The notes beneath the pieces are model-generated. The model did not search any database. It had not been told where the DNA came from and was given only the letters and a program-made list of their open reading frames with translations. Made by a program: the position numbers and the translations under genes. Source: Choristoneura fumiferana (taxonomy: Eukaryota; Arthropoda; Insecta; Lepidoptera; Tortricidae). From it: 64,000 nucleotides of DNA. This document shows positions 25,001 through 31,860 of this stretch, piece after piece; the stretch's first letter is position 1, and each line of letters starts with the position of its first letter. The stretch covers positions 8,170,388-8,234,387 of the forward strand of contig NC_133498.1 of assembly GCF_025370935.1 (NCBI RefSeq). The letters are read 5' to 3'.

Positions 25001-28000
25001 ATAAATCGCTAATAAAATACACTGTCTCAGATTAATTTAGGCTAATTTATGTCCCGGAAAAATCCAAGGTTCCGGGACTCATACAAAGTTACGGACTACA
25101 GTTATTCATGAAAGCCTGTGGTTCCAGGGTCTGGTGGACTGCCCCCCGGAGTTCCTCTTCAAGGAGTTCAAGGACAACGTCACCAAGCTGCCGGATTGGA
25201 ACCCTACCATACTGAAGAGCGAGCTTATAAAGGTGAGCGGATTCTTTCGATTTCAAAATCGTCAATACTATGTTATGTATATAAGTAGTGCCACCAGAGT
25301 TGAGGTCACGCACACCAGAACATGTCGTAATGACAGCGGGCTTATGACATTCACTCGTTCATTTCACTCATTTTCCTTTTGTGTAATCATTCACTTCAAA
25401 TCACGTGGCACTACTTATCCTTCTAATATTATAAATGCGAAAGTGAGTGAGTGAGTGAGTATGTTTTTTACTCCTTCACGCTTTTAATTTTTTAAAATCC
25501 CGAAATTTCCATTCAGCTGCTGGATCCAATTATTTACGTGTGCGAAGCCGCGGGTATACATTATTTATACTATTATGCAATATATTAAATCAGATAGTCG
25601 TTAATTTGCGGAGGTCCATATCAATTAACTATAAACAATTACTTTATGATCACGTCTACGCAATAAATGTGTGGTCATGCAGTTCCTCCACCTCCACACT
25701 CGCCCTTGCCCCGGAGCCCGACTCGCACTTGCCCCGTTAACCCTCAACCGGGCAAATCCTAATTATGTTTGTGGTTACAGGAGATATCGCCGGGCATTGA
25801 CCTGTCGTACCAGGTGACAGCTGGAGGGGGGAAGGGCATCATAGCGCCGAGGGACTTTGTCATACTGCGCCGCTGCGCCGCGCTCAGCAAAGAGGTACAT
25901 ATATAGAATCCATAGAATACATAGAATCCTCCACATGAAGATAGAGGTCTTTACATATTTAACGTGTGTGCGGAGCTATCAATAGGTTGAGATGATTTAA
26001 AAGTAGTCATCTCGACCTATATACGGCCCACTGTAGGGCACAGGCCTCCTCTCAGAATGAAAGAACTTGGGTTTTAGTTCCCAAATATCTAAACTTTAAT
26101 TTGGCCATTGGCATTAATAATCTAAACTTTAATTTGGCCTATATGCAGGAAAACAGATACAGTTGCCATTAAATCGTATTTTCACTAATCGTTCCTTCGA
26201 TCTTTTCATTTCTCAGAATATGTTTTTCATCAACAGCTCAGTTCATCGACGAAAGTTTTTAAATATCGAACACCTGGTTACCCTTGCCTTATTTCTCGAT
26301 TACAGGGGCACGTGGTGGAAAGGGATCCTTACTGCTACATCAGCAGCGGAGTTAGTGTCAATGTACCTGGATACCCACCTCATAGAGATATAGTCAGGTC
26401 AGTAAAACTATGAATATTAAAAACTAACACTTATACAACAATAAAACGCGCAATTTCACCCGAGAAGTTTATATACATCCGAGCCGTATGCGAGGATCGT
26501 TAAATCGACGGTAAAATGGGTTTTATGAATAAGTCTACACGCTCTGGTTTTCACTTCAATTGCAAGGATAAACAGCAACAATGCAAAATGTGCATTTACA
26601 AACTTATTTTTCATACATTGCTAGTTCTAAAGTAATTTATTAAAATCGTCTCTAGTTCTATTCATTTATTTGTGTCTATTTCTTTCATTGTCTGTTAAAA
26701 ACTTGTAAAATGTCACTTTCTTAAAACACGAATCATAAAAAAAAATATTTCGTGGTATTATTTAGACTTTAAAGAAAAACTATGTCAAGGCAATATGTAT
26801 AATCGAATCGAAAATCATAACAAATAGTATATAAGCAGTAGCAGGAAGTAATTAGTAGTAGTTATGTAACACATATATTAATCGGTCTTATTTCCTACCT
26901 GGATCCTGTAACAGGGACTCCTAGCACAGGATCCAGAGCCGTAGACTCTTGTTTATATGTTGACAAATAAATCACTTTGACTTTGAGTTTATAAGTTTTT
27001 TTATGCAATAAATTATTTTCATTACATTTTCATTTTACATTTTCATAAGCGTTTGTACCGCAGGGGTCACAACAAAGTGGCGTGCTGGTGCCTCAAACCA
27101 GCTAAGGTCCGTGCGGCGGACGGGAGTGAGACACTGCAGACTCAGTTCCAGTGGCTCATGTGCTGTGACCTCAAAGGTAAGTACTAAATACTTGAAAGGT
27201 AAAGTAATTACGGCTTGAATGGCGTGTGAATTGGTCTTCTCAGTCCCAGAGCTCCCAGTATTGGAGGTTGGCTGGCGAAGTTTAAATACTAATTACTCAC
27301 AGGGTAAAAGGTACATGGGAGCTAACAGATTATGACGTACCTAAATATTAAGTATTTACAATGGAAATAGTAAATAATAAGTACTCATACAGTAAAAGAC
27401 ATGAATATTTACAGAATGAAGGTAAATAGTAAGTAAAGTATCCACAGAATAAAGGGTAAATAATAAGTATCGATATGTTAATACTAGGTTGTAAATACTT
27501 ACAGGGCAAAAGTTACTTTAATAATTACCTAGAGTTAATGGTCATTAAATTTAAATAACTGAAAACCAGAAAGTAGTTTGCTCAGAATTGAGAGTAGAAT
27601 CGATTACACTATGTTTTAAATCAGGTTGTGTTCGTGTTTTAAAATCCCTTTTTTATTGTGCCCAGTCTAAAAGTTACGACTGCAACAGGTATCAATTCAA
27701 TACTTTAGCTAAACTCCAATTCAATAGAATCTGACAATCCTGTAGACACTTCCAGCCTACTAATATAAACACCGGGCTGCCTAAGGCTTTGTGATGTGAC
27801 TATTATTCTTTTTTGATTCCTTTTAGATGATAATTGCAACAACAGGGACATATATAATTAAGTGTGCCCACGATAGGGTGTCTTAAATATGTAGAAAATT
27901 GACAGATTCTATTGAATTGTACTTTAAGTAGAATTACTGACTTAGCACAACACAAGAATATCTTTTAAATAATGACGACATTCAAAAATAAATGAATTCA

Positions 28001-29624
28001 ACATACTTAAAATGAAAAAATATTTTTGGGGTGTCTGACGTTTTCAATTATTTAATTAACACCTGCTAACAAATTAGGTACCAATATTTTTACAGCTGAT
28101 AGTACTCGTCTCTAGGAGTAGACTTAAGTATACAAAAAATATGTAAAAGTTCATGTTTCTTTTTGGAGATAATTAGAGAATCAACTTTGGTGCGTGAAAA
28201 CACTCTGTTAATGAGATAATTATGTCACGAGTAACTGGCCACTTCACTTACAAAAATAAATGTCAAAGTCGCATAATGCTTACTAATAGTTTACTCGGAT
28301 TCGCGCTGTCATCGTTCATCCACCATTACCTCTCATATTTCGTTTTCTAGAATTTTTTTACCGTACAACGGCAAAAACTACTAGACACTGGCAAAATTGT
28401 CCTCCGATGGACAGAGCCATATTTTTTTAAAGAAACAACAACAATAGTTTTCTCGCCAATCGTTGACGGTTATGACAAACGACGGGTTCACTTGACAGAA
28501 AGTGTTAAATATCTTGTTGTAAATCTTTGCTATTATTTTTCATTGTACATACTTAACATAAATTTTTATTGTACTTAAGTACTCAATAGTTCATAATTAT
28601 TGTAAAATTAGTTTAAGCTGATGGCCGTGTTGCCAATGCTTCAATAAATAAAAAAATAAAAAAAATAAAATATCTTGTCAAGCAAATGCACAGGCTGATT
28701 ATGTTTGGGCGGTATGATAATTTGATTGCTTAGTAGCGACATCTCTTGTCTGGGTGAGCGGTTAGTTCCGAAAGAATGTGACGTCTCTCGATGAGAGCGG
28801 AACATAGATGGCGCTAGTGCTGCTGCATAAGTAGCGTAGTAGAAATAAGCAACCTGAGATATGTATGCATAGGAAAAATTCGTGTCTAGATTCCTGTCCA
28901 GCGGTGGTGTAGGGGTTATAGCACGCAGCACGGATTGCTGAGGACCTGGGTTCGATTCCCAGCGCTGGTCTCTTTTTCTGGTTTTTCTGTGCATCCATGT
29001 CTGAGTTTGTATTTTCGGAATGATAATTTATTTATTTTGTTCAGGAAATTAAAACAATAATATCGTATAAAAAGTTTCCTTAATTTATATTTAAAGTTCA
29101 TTGTTTTGATCTTATTTAATATTTCTTAAAATATTGGTACTTAATTTGTTAGCACCTTATACTATACCCAAGGGTTAAATTTAATAATAAACCCTCTCAG
29201 GGTAAAGGTCAAATTATAAAGTCACGCTCTGTAAAGTTGGGTGCCCGAAATGAGAGACCAGTTGGTTTTTGGACTTTTTACTCCGAAGCCGATTGCAATG
29301 GAACAGTGACAAACAAACTTAAAATCCTTATTTATATTGATGCGCGATACTAGCGCCACCACATTTTGTGTTTTATTTTGTAACTGCTGAGGTACATGAA
29401 TGTCAACGGGCATCGATCATTTTGATTAATTAGCAAGCTATCTAGTTCAGCAGATGAACTATAGATGGCGCTGTATCGAACACGCTCTTCTTCATTTTAA
29501 TTATCATTTTTCAGGTAAAATACCTCAGTTCGTGTTGGATGCGGCTTTTGCTACAGTAATGTTAGACTACATAGTTCACGTCAGGAAATTCGCGGCCGAA
29601 TCGAGAGCCAAGGGTCTATTTTAA
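975..29624 (+). CDS. Start1: Start1 long isoform (STARD3/MLN64 orthologue), 5' partial
   Basis: Eleven coding exons: 975-1123, 2371-2529, 3003-3056, 4395-4533, 5590-5744, 24057-24212, 25128-25232, 25781-25894, 26306-26397, 27064-27176, 29515-29624. All junctions are GT/AG and all phases close. They encode about 447 residues, beginning mid-protein, so upstream exons are missing at the left. The first 170 or so residues form a MENTAL domain with four membrane segments. A linker with a phospho-FFAT-like motif (NWFSPVE) follows, then a complete START domain ending KGLF-stop. In animals STARD3 sits in late endosome membranes, binds ER VAP proteins through the FFAT motif and moves sterol between the two membranes. 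In the silkworm the orthologue is BmStart1. The identification rests on exon-by-exon similarity to STARD3 (for example RRFFCLFVTFDLLFTSL and APRDFV). An extra small exon inside the 18.3-kb intron cannot be excluded. Confidence 0.9.
1322..1401. repeat. Microsatellite (GT)n then (AT)n
   Basis: About 56 bases of GT followed by about 22 of AT. The flank ggtgacgtttcgtgtgctt is repeated at 59413 beside another (GT)n and at 37150, so the microsatellite belongs to a dispersed repeat. Confidence 0.85.
1935..2213 (-). mobile_element. Repeat family D
   Basis: ggtggtaggaccttgtgcaa at the left to tcaggcgacccactttgcc plus A-run at the right. Same as the forward copies at 13573 and 32722. Non-coding. Confidence 0.8.
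2371..2529 (+). CDS. Start1: Start1 exon, MENTAL segments 2 and 3 (start)
   Basis: Acceptor gtttcag, donor gcc|gtaagt, exactly 53 codons, phase 0 at both ends. It encodes KGETLEQIFNREIINYNIK, then a hydrophobic helix SLFDIVLVAVCRFILLLLFY. The sequence matches the STARD3 loop and second helix. Confidence 0.9.
2538..2969 (-). mobile_element. SINE family B, reverse, interrupted
   Basis: Tail side tcatcatcatcatcatc at 2540, body to about 2760, then unrelated sequence with a tttgttgtcaataaatc end, then the tRNA head complement (ccactcggccaccacggctt) to 2969. It lies in the Start1 intron only 8 bases after the exon donor. Confidence 0.8.
3003..3056 (+). CDS. Start1: Start1 micro-exon, MENTAL segment 3
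   Basis: An 18-codon exon (LSTSCSCAFLIAKVFVYD) with acceptor ttttttctag and donor gat|gtgagt, phase 0. FLIAKV corresponds to the conserved third-helix motif of STARD3. It is short, but frame and splice signals fit exactly. Confidence 0.82.
3430..3678. mobile_element. MITE family K, with target duplication ACTT
   Basis: 249 bases, TIRs gggccartcaac and ttttaccgacac, flanked by ACTT at 3426-3429 and 3679-3682. It carries a coding-looking frame that is an accident of the sequence. Confidence 0.82.
4395..4533 (+). CDS. Start1: Start1 exon, MENTAL segment 4
   Basis: Acceptor atccccag, donor attg|gtgagt, ends in phase 1. It encodes WPNAEQPVYQVFLILASF, then WGEAWFLDFRVLPQE. The W-ETWFLDF-VLPQE signature at the end of the fourth membrane helix is characteristic of the MENTAL domain. 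Confidence 0.92.
4810..4950. repeat. Palindromic element
   Basis: gggcggtaaataaggaattacg versus aattctagtaccgccc, with acattgtgt / acatacaatgt outside. Confidence 0.65.
5337..5479. mobile_element. Foldback MITE, Harbinger-like (TWA target site)
   Basis: Near-perfect palindrome of about 140 bases, TAA duplicated at both ends. The left terminus is mutated (gggtatgtttcacc). In the intron just before the FFAT exon of Start1. Confidence 0.82.
5590..5744 (+). CDS. Start1: Start1 exon, linker with phospho-FFAT-like motif
   Basis: Acceptor tctccag, donor cag|gtaacg, ends in phase 0. It encodes a flexible linker. At 5670-5690 the heptad N-W-F-S-P-V-E aligns with the STARD3 phospho-FFAT core Q-F-Y-S-P-P-E. 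Serine is kept at position 4, where phosphorylation allows VAP binding, and Pro and Glu are kept at 5 and 7. Position 2 is Trp instead of Phe/Tyr. It is followed by SPAGTP, like human SFAG. Confidence 0.88.
6125..6190 (-). repeat. SINE family A, 3' fragment
   Basis: aataaataaatatcatgg and acaccaatt match the SINE A tail only; the head is missing. Confidence 0.7.
6225..6535 (-). mobile_element. SINE family C (tRNA-like head)
   Basis: The complement contains gtgtagggttatagcacg and B-box gggttcgattcccag. The left end is gtggatgcacagaaaaac; the body includes agcactagcgacatctatg and cactctttcggaactaacc. The opposite strand produces spurious protein-like frames in several copies. Confidence 0.82.
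6890..7110. repeat. CCGGATAT-rich repeat Q (left copy)
   Basis: tatgcaacggatagttgttt followed by repeated ccggatatc words. Its reverse complement is at 10055-10265. Confidence 0.75.
7650..7909 (-). mobile_element. SINE family A (tRNA-derived)
   Basis: Pol III A-box-like TGGCTAAGTGG and B-box GGTTCGAATCC at the right end (reverse strand), body with tcccatgatatttatttatt, A/T-rich tetranucleotide tail at the left. It is inserted in the LINE at 7481-8526. Confidence 0.85.
8105..8526 (-). pseudogene. LINE reverse-transcriptase fragment (Jockey-like)
   Basis: An open minus-strand frame carries RT core motifs: GVPQGSILAPFLYLIYVNDL (palm) and the catalytic MFADDTSLLF, with SAWFAANNLLLNPKKTK downstream. 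This is part of a non-LTR retrotransposon polymerase. It starts abruptly inside the RT domain (5' truncated at 8526) and stops after about 140 codons, so it is dead. The first residues of the open frame come from the flanking MITE, not the LINE. Confidence 0.9.
8635..8768. mobile_element. MITE family J (GGGCTACTACGAAA ends)
   Basis: ggggggctactacgaaattc / ttcggagtagccccct, with gtcgttccgtccctctg in the arm. Confidence 0.78.
9172..9660 (+). mobile_element. SINE family C, two copies in tandem
   Basis: Copies at about 9172-9350 and 9440-9660, each with gatgtcgctagtg and the head ggtgtaggggttatagcacg plus gttcgattcccagcgctgg. The second ends ccatccatgtttcag. Confidence 0.82.
10055..10265. repeat. 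CCGGATAT-rich repeat Q (right, inverted copy)
   Basis: agatgcaacggatatccgg to aaaaagtcaaatacc, inverted match to 6890-7110. Confidence 0.75.
10750..11056 (+). mobile_element. SINE family B (tRNA-derived)
   Basis: Head ccgtggtggcctagtggttt with B-box gggttcaaacccc, body gcggtgaaagaaaacatcg and cccgcgtgggaactatgg, tail (atg)n. At least eight copies or fragments occur in the window. Confidence 0.9.
11348..11631 (+). mobile_element. SINE family B (tRNA-derived)
   Basis: Forward copy 290 bases after another one, same orientation, ending at gctgggatgggat. Confidence 0.9.
11645..11780. mobile_element. MITE family E (TACAGTCACCAGC ends)
   Basis: Palindromic element; tatctgccacagcggagcg on the left, tgtcagatattggggctgg on the right. 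The TA-containing ends suggest a Tc1/mariner-type target. Confidence 0.78.
11827..12072. mobile_element. MITE family K, with target duplication ACCT
   Basis: 246 bases, same TIRs, flanked by ACCT at 11823-11826 and 12073-12076. It differs from the 3430 copy by short indels. Confidence 0.82.
12246..12417. repeat. Long hairpin element P
   Basis: tgacccggataactcacgtc and its complement gacgtgagttatccgggtca enclose tcgacatgtttcgggctaa. Half copies at 19850-19935, 10690-10740 and 11063-11170. Confidence 0.78.
12718..12973 (+). mobile_element. SINE family A (tRNA-derived), full length
   Basis: The head gaccggatggctaagtggtt with B-box gggttcgaatcccgg is a clear tRNA relic. The tail is (atttatt)n. 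It looks nearly identical to the copies at 7650, 14953, 22216 and 34395. Confidence 0.9.
13005..13092. repeat. Microsatellite (GT)n, about 44 units
   Basis: An uninterrupted GT run starting after catgcattt. Confidence 0.95.
13452..13562. mobile_element. Foldback MITE, Harbinger-like, 3' truncated
   Basis: ggggctgtttcaccatcc after TTA; the right arm breaks off at gtcggttacc. Confidence 0.75.
13573..13823 (+). mobile_element. Repeat family D
   Basis: From tggatggcaaacgagcaag to acaaggtcctaccacctgc. The frame across it is accidental. Confidence 0.8.
14278..14358. repeat. Half of the inner MITE seen at 41409-41580
   Basis: ggcattattgttatatgaca to atttggctgatggtac. Confidence 0.7.
14501..14664. 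mobile_element. MITE family G (GGGCCTACGCTAGC ends)
   Basis: taagggcctaccctagctg to agcgtagggcctta, GC-rich interior (ggcgcgggtggccgcctg). Second copy at 33977. Confidence 0.8.
14953..15210 (-). mobile_element. SINE family A (tRNA-derived)
   Basis: Reverse copy: tail aaataaataaatatca at the left, tRNA-like head ending accactaggccatctggtc at the right. Confidence 0.88.
15605..15764 (+). other. Possible tiny spliced ORF inside the Start1 intron
   Basis: ATG at 15605 opens MNIKTAVPFLMQFSTLRECV then KSQ and a donor caa|gtaagg (15674). A 55-base intron ends ttcgtacag (15728), and the frame continues with a hydrophobic LLLIFMFIILT to TGA at 15764; AATAAA follows at 15783. The total of 34 residues is too short to judge and could be chance in AT-rich DNA. 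Confidence 0.15.
16116..16183 (+). other. Stable hairpin, miRNA-precursor-sized
   Basis: gctggcagcatttcctcgc pairs with gcgaggaagctgccagc, one 2-base bulge, loop about 24. No second copy was seen in the window. Confidence 0.3.
16190..16520. repeat. Dispersed repeat V
   Basis: gattgtacaacgagagcat, gagggtggatagacacgtc, ttgcctaggtc-like words and aaaaagtcatcttatgtcgcc. A longer copy at 44580-44960, a diverged one at 26436-26600 and a piece at 43736-43800. Confidence 0.65.
16698..16842. mobile_element. TIR element around tttagacttgcaagaaaa
   Basis: Arms tttagacttgcaagaaaaat and cttttcttgctagtctaaa, then cgtgcaagttgcattac / gtaatgcaacttgcacg. Confidence 0.78.
17058..17198. mobile_element. Foldback MITE, Harbinger-like, intact
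   Basis: 141 bases; arms ggggctgtttcaccatcc / ggatggtgaaacagcccc, flanked by TTA on both sides. The 3-base TWA duplication and GGGGC terminus fit PIF/Harbinger non-autonomous elements. Confidence 0.85.
17237..17378. mobile_element. Foldback MITE, Harbinger-like, intact
   Basis: Second copy only 38 bases from the first, also TTA-flanked; its central loop is in the opposite orientation. Confidence 0.85.
17390..17705. repeat. Dispersed repeat U (cccgcggctgcgcacgcg)
   Basis: Includes aaatcattagatatacagc, cgggataaaaagtagcctg and gtccagttatctacatacc. Related pieces at 1142-1240, 1575-1620, 22500-22760, 35828-35935 and 54360-54560. Confidence 0.65.
18083..18217. mobile_element. MITE family E, intact
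   Basis: Perfect ends TACAGTCACCAGC / GCTGGTGACTGTA, 135 bases. Confidence 0.85.
18380..18520 (+). repeat. LINE 3' end
   Basis: ggttaactggaagagatccc to gtacaataaagagttttac plus (caata)n. The same 3' end recurs at 4085-4387, 51720-51835, 63618-63725 and, diverged, 58870-58960. Confidence 0.7.
18684..18823. mobile_element. MITE family F (TACAGTCGCCATCAG ends), intact
   Basis: tacagtcgccatcagatac / tatctgatggcgactgta, 140 bases. It shares its outer TACAGTCRCCA with family E. Confidence 0.85.
19316..19509 (+). promoter_or_regulatory. Putative alternative promoter/5' UTR of the CBP-type isoform
   Basis: The arthropod initiator TCAGT occurs at 19316-19320, about 190 bases before the isoform ATG, with GC-rich flanks (cttgcgcgagg). 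About 950 bases around this exon (18824-19780) are free of any repeat family recognised elsewhere in the window, which is unusual for this intron. No TATA box is seen at the expected distance. An additional upstream non-coding exon is possible, so the start site is tentative. Confidence 0.35.
19510..19716 (+). CDS. CBP: Alternative first coding exon, CBP-type isoform
   Basis: ATG at 19510 in context caaagATGgcc, 69 codons, then ACT|gtaagt in phase 0. The peptide is acidic/lysine-rich (DKTLSEIENVKTTEEFEAKI, then SLASWMKVLFN). It is not similar to the MENTAL exons. The downstream exon at 24057 accepts phase 0, so both this exon and 5590-5744 can donate to it. Confidence 0.8.
19510..29624 (+). 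CDS. CBP: Carotenoid-binding-protein (CBP)-type short isoform of Start1
   Basis: An alternative first coding exon (19510-19716, 69 codons, phase-0 GTAAGT donor) splices in frame to the six START exons (24057 to 29624). This gives 298 residues, close to the 297 I recall for silkworm CBP. The unique N-terminus (MAASSSDATKDMDQEVID...) is hydrophilic and helical-looking, without signal peptide or membrane segment, so this isoform should be cytosolic. In Bombyx, CBP is the Yellow-blood (Y) gene product that takes up lutein in midgut and silk gland, and it is an isoform of BmStart1. The exon lies in an otherwise non-coding intron and carries its own ATG. That the two parts are joined is inferred from phase, spacing, length and the Bombyx precedent; it is not proven here. 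The exon could instead belong to an unrelated nested gene, but no other downstream exon was found for it. Confidence 0.8.
20040..20350. repeat. LINE-like non-coding repeat
   Basis: gggtcacctgcaacacgc, aaagatccctaagttgtaacg, agcgccgtgcgaggaaag-like words (cgtcgtgcgaggaaag). A related diverged copy is at 55380-55760. Confidence 0.55.
20574..20637 (+). repeat. SINE family B, 3' fragment
   Basis: gcctgtgcccagcagtggg followed by (gatg)n. Confidence 0.7.
20664..21090. mobile_element. Inverted-repeat element, about 0.4 kb
   Basis: gtggaagtgctatgtaggtg / cacctacataacacttctac arms with gcgtgcgtgccagaagtaag / cttacttgtggcacgcacc. Non-coding. Confidence 0.7.
21470..22075. repeat. Repeat family T (agggttccgtagcc)
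   Basis: From aatagggttccgtagcc to ggctacggaaccctaaaa, with ccactttacgtctatggg and cagacaggcagacatgg. A common-looking dispersed repeat with no coding capacity. Confidence 0.7.
22216..22479 (-). mobile_element. SINE family A (tRNA-derived)
   Basis: Reverse copy with B-box complement gggattcgaaccc and head complement cttagccatccggtc. Confidence 0.88.
22860..23230. repeat. Inverted-repeat element R (gtttcgaacacaacc)
   Basis: actatgctaccagatgtta versus taggtcttacatctggtagcatggt; gttgtgttgctctgaggatga mirrors tcatcagagcaacacaac. Shorter copy at 39245-39395. Confidence 0.7.
24057..24212 (+). CDS. Start1: Start1/CBP exon, START domain N-terminal part
   Basis: Acceptor ccaacag, donor acg|gtgagt, exactly 52 codons. 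It encodes IDEYKHLAEESMQNAFRVV, then NWKLEKRG, the first START helix and strand (compare DQILAQEENWKFEK of STARD3). It is the first exon common to both isoforms. Confidence 0.92.
24355..24730. repeat. Repeat family T, inverted relative to 21470
   Basis: agggttccggagccaagatg, tatgtctgtctgtctgc and gacgtaaagtgggggtg. Shorter pieces at 9059-9130, 10510-10590, 14371-14405 and 40878-40905. Confidence 0.7.
25128..25232 (+). CDS. Start1: Start1/CBP exon, START domain
   Basis: Acceptor gttccag, donor aag|gtgagc, 35 codons (LVDCPPEFLFKEFKDNVTKL, then DWNPTI). DWNP corresponds to the LWNK/WN motif of START proteins. Confidence 0.92.
25781..25894 (+). CDS. Start1: Start1/CBP exon, START core
   Basis: Acceptor gttacag, donor gag|gtacat, 38 codons. 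It encodes SYQVTAGGGKGIIAPRDFVI; GG-G-I-APRDFV is the most conserved START motif (GGVVSPRDFV in STARD3). Confidence 0.93.
25990..26090 (-). repeat. SINE family B, fragment
   Basis: cccactgtagggcacagg and cctcctctcagaatg match the tail half in reverse. Confidence 0.65.
26306..26397 (+). CDS. Start1: Start1/CBP exon, START domain
   Basis: Acceptor gattacag, donor cag|gtcagt, ends in phase 2. It encodes GHVVERDPYCYISSGVSVNV, then PGYPPHRDIVR, matching the YLSSG-A and PP-YVRG segments of STARD3. Confidence 0.92.
26870..26995 (+). repeat. LINE 3' end with cctagcacaggatcc
   Basis: cctggatcctgtaacaggg to gacaaataaatcactttgac, resembling the tail of the LINE at 7481. Confidence 0.6.
27064..27176 (+). 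CDS. Start1: Start1/CBP exon, START domain
   Basis: Acceptor taccgcag, donor aaag|gtaagt, phase 2 in and 1 out. It encodes GHNKVACWCLKP, then TQFQWLMCCDLKG; the last part equals the F-W-LN-DLKG motif of STARD3. Confidence 0.93.
27177..27510 (+). repeat. Degenerate array of donor-like units
   Basis: Units such as ggtaaatagtaagtaaag and gggtaaataataagtatc recur about 6-8 times right after the exon donor ggtaagtactaaatac. Confidence 0.55.
27535..27740. repeat. Uninterrupted copy of the 37860 repeat
   Basis: Reverse complement of 37860-38110 without the insertion. A third short piece is at 36215-36255. Confidence 0.7.
28720..29025 (+). mobile_element. SINE family C
   Basis: Forward copy with gatggcgctagtgctgctg, ggtgtaggggttatagcacg, gggttcgattcccagcg and the end ctgtgcatccatg. 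It lies in the last Start1 intron. Confidence 0.85.
29515..29624 (+). CDS. Start1: Start1/CBP terminal exon, START C-terminal helix
   Basis: Acceptor ttttcag. It encodes KIPQFVLDAAFATVMLDYIV, then RKFAAESRAKGLF and TAA at 29622-29624. This is the long C-terminal START helix that lids the lipid cavity (LPRYLIHQSLAATM-F-FHLR in STARD3). No AATAAA was noticed in the next 270 bases before a MITE begins. Confidence 0.93.
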
Positions 29625-29896
29625 GTTATATTTATTGCTATACCTTGGGAAACACGTATTTTTCCGTGTCGTGCGTTAATTATTTCATATTAGCTGTTTT
29701 CTACGATTACGTTTGCGTCCAGCGGGAATTAGGGACCTTCCCGGGATAAAGAGAAGCGTAGCTTAGCGTTTATCAGTAGTCAAGCTAGAAAAGGATTTGG
29801 GGGAAGTTAGTTTTATGAGCGTTTCAAACGCTATCGGTTTTCTGTCGCATATATCAAAGGAATGACCTACAGTTAGCATAGTTTTAACAAACTGAA

Positions 29897-30302
29897 ATGA
29901 GGGCTATCGCGTATGAATTCGCCACTAGAGGCGCTAGTGTAGCGTGAGGTCTCCGAAATGTCAAATCTCATAGTTTTTGGGTGAGCTACGCGGGTTTATT
30001 TATAATTAGAATAATTTTGTGTATATTTTGCAATATCTGGAATTAATTATGGCAAATATGCGTTCCGGTGCAATGAATGTCTGTGTTTTGAGACCTTTGT
30101 CCTCCCTTTTTTCCGAACAAAACGGGGACTATGCAACACTGTGGCATGCTCGATATTTTTATGGTACGGCTTTAAGGTGTATTAAATATGATTTTAATCT
30201 AAACTTTGTTTTCACGCCCGTAATAACAGACTTTGAAAGCCATACTTAAAAACCTCACGCAACAGTGCGCCATCTAGTGAGACAAAAAACGATAGCCCTC
30301 AT
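29897..30302. mobile_element. TIR element (ATGAGGGCTATCG ends), intact copy
   Basis: About 406 bases with terminal inverted repeats ATGAGGGCTATCG / CGATAGCCCTCAT and subterminal matching parts (gccactagaggcgctagtg versus cgccatctagtg). It is non-coding. It lies 270 bases after the Start1 stop codon. Confidence 0.85.
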
Positions 30303-31440
30303 TGTGTTAAGCACACTGTGTTTTGTTTTATAAGAAAAATCCGCTCGGTTAGTATAATGTCTTCAATATCTGTGACAGGATACTGATAGCGGTTGAGACG
30401 CGCGTAGAACTACCCATGAGGCATTCAAGCGTTACAACCGCCTCATTTTCGTGGTCACGTTTTTTTTATGAATGTGCTGTAGAATTTGATGACGTTTCCG
30501 ATTATTTTTTGGACGTCCTGTACTTCTATTAGATAACCTTGATACTGTAACAGAATTATACGCGGTTTTTTTATGTGACCTCACACTGCATACATTTTGC
30601 ATAGGAGCAGGGCCCTGTTAACACTGGTTATTCATAGATACCTATTTTGTACGGAACACTCGATGCGCGAGTCCGAATCGCACTTGGCCGGGTTTGTGGT
30701 ATCTTCTACACTAACCCTGATTTAACATAACTTTTCCTGGAAAAGAGGGAAAATCAGCTCTCACTGGACGTAGACGGACTTGCAGGAAACAGATGGTATT
30801 AAATATATCAATATACGAGTATGTATTTGTAAGTTTCATATAGTAAGGTGGACGACACAAAGTATTTTATTTTCTCATTCGGATTTTATTGGGCATTTTT
30901 TTTACACAAATATTTACCTTTAGTCATTTTAAACTGACATATGAAATCTGAAATTGTGGTTCAAAGAAAATTAACTAAAATATTTTTCTTGATATTTCTG
31001 TACCAAAGCTGTTTTTAATTGTATTATTTTAAACCAATTCCTGGGAATTCAGTTTACGTAAATAATTATATAACCTAGGCTTATTTCAGTTTTACTATCT
31101 CTAAGACTTAAATTTTATTGTAGTGCATTTTTATTTTGAATCTAAACTTGGTAAGCAATTAAAAAGGTCGCATTCTTTATCGTCGTATATCAAGCTCTGA
31201 GAGATTTGACCCATTTTTGTTGAACTTAGGTATAGTTCATTTGTACAATTAATATTAACTTAGACAACTAATCTAAATTAGGTTCTACATTTTAATATTA
31301 TTTATTTTAATCAATCAGCAAATCCGTTTTTTGCAAGAGTTTATTTGTTAAAGATTTTATGTTTAACAAAAATTTATAGATACTTGTTCAAATTCAATGA
31401 CACGAAGCATAAAATAGAAAAACTTCGACAATAGAATGAA

Positions 31441-31598
31441 TCGGGGACGTATCTGAATATTGAAAATTAATATATCGAATGTTAAAAGTCGACGGTCAAA
31501 ATATCGAAAGTAGTTAAGCTTAGGTTAGGTTCGATATTGTGACCGTCAATATTTTAACCATCGATATTTAAATTTTCGATATTCAGATACGCGCCCGA
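31441..31598. repeat. Hairpin element with tatcgaa words
   Basis: cgtatctgaatattgaaaat versus attttcgatattcagatacg; centre aagcttaggttaggtt. Confidence 0.7.
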
Positions 31599-31734
31599 AT
31601 TAATTAAGAATAAATATGGATTTGTCTTGAAATTATTGTGTGCTTAAGATTGGTTTTTTGGAATCTTTTTGTAATTTTTTTTATTTCAATTTAAAATTTT
31701 TACTTTTACGGTCATCCCGTAAAACCTAAATTGA

Positions 31735-31860
31735 AAATACAAACTGAAATATAGATGCCGAATACACGACGTACGGAATACCGAGGACCTGGGTTCGATT
31801 CCCAGTGCTGGTCTTATTTTTCTGGTTTTTCTGTGCATCTATATTTCAGTTTGTATTTTC
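31735..31860 (+). repeat. SINE family C, fragment in an inverted arrangement
   Basis: gacctgggttcgattccca with ctgtgcatctatatttcag. The left end aaatacaaactgaaatatag is the inverse of the right end, forming a small inverted repeat. Confidence 0.75.

Noticed and set aside
28641..28994. Minus-strand frames reading RDQRWESNPGPQQSVLRAITP
   Set aside because: The same peptide appears at 9205-9640, 28641-28998 and, mirrored, 51956-52206; it is the antisense of the tRNA-like head of SINE family C, not a gene.
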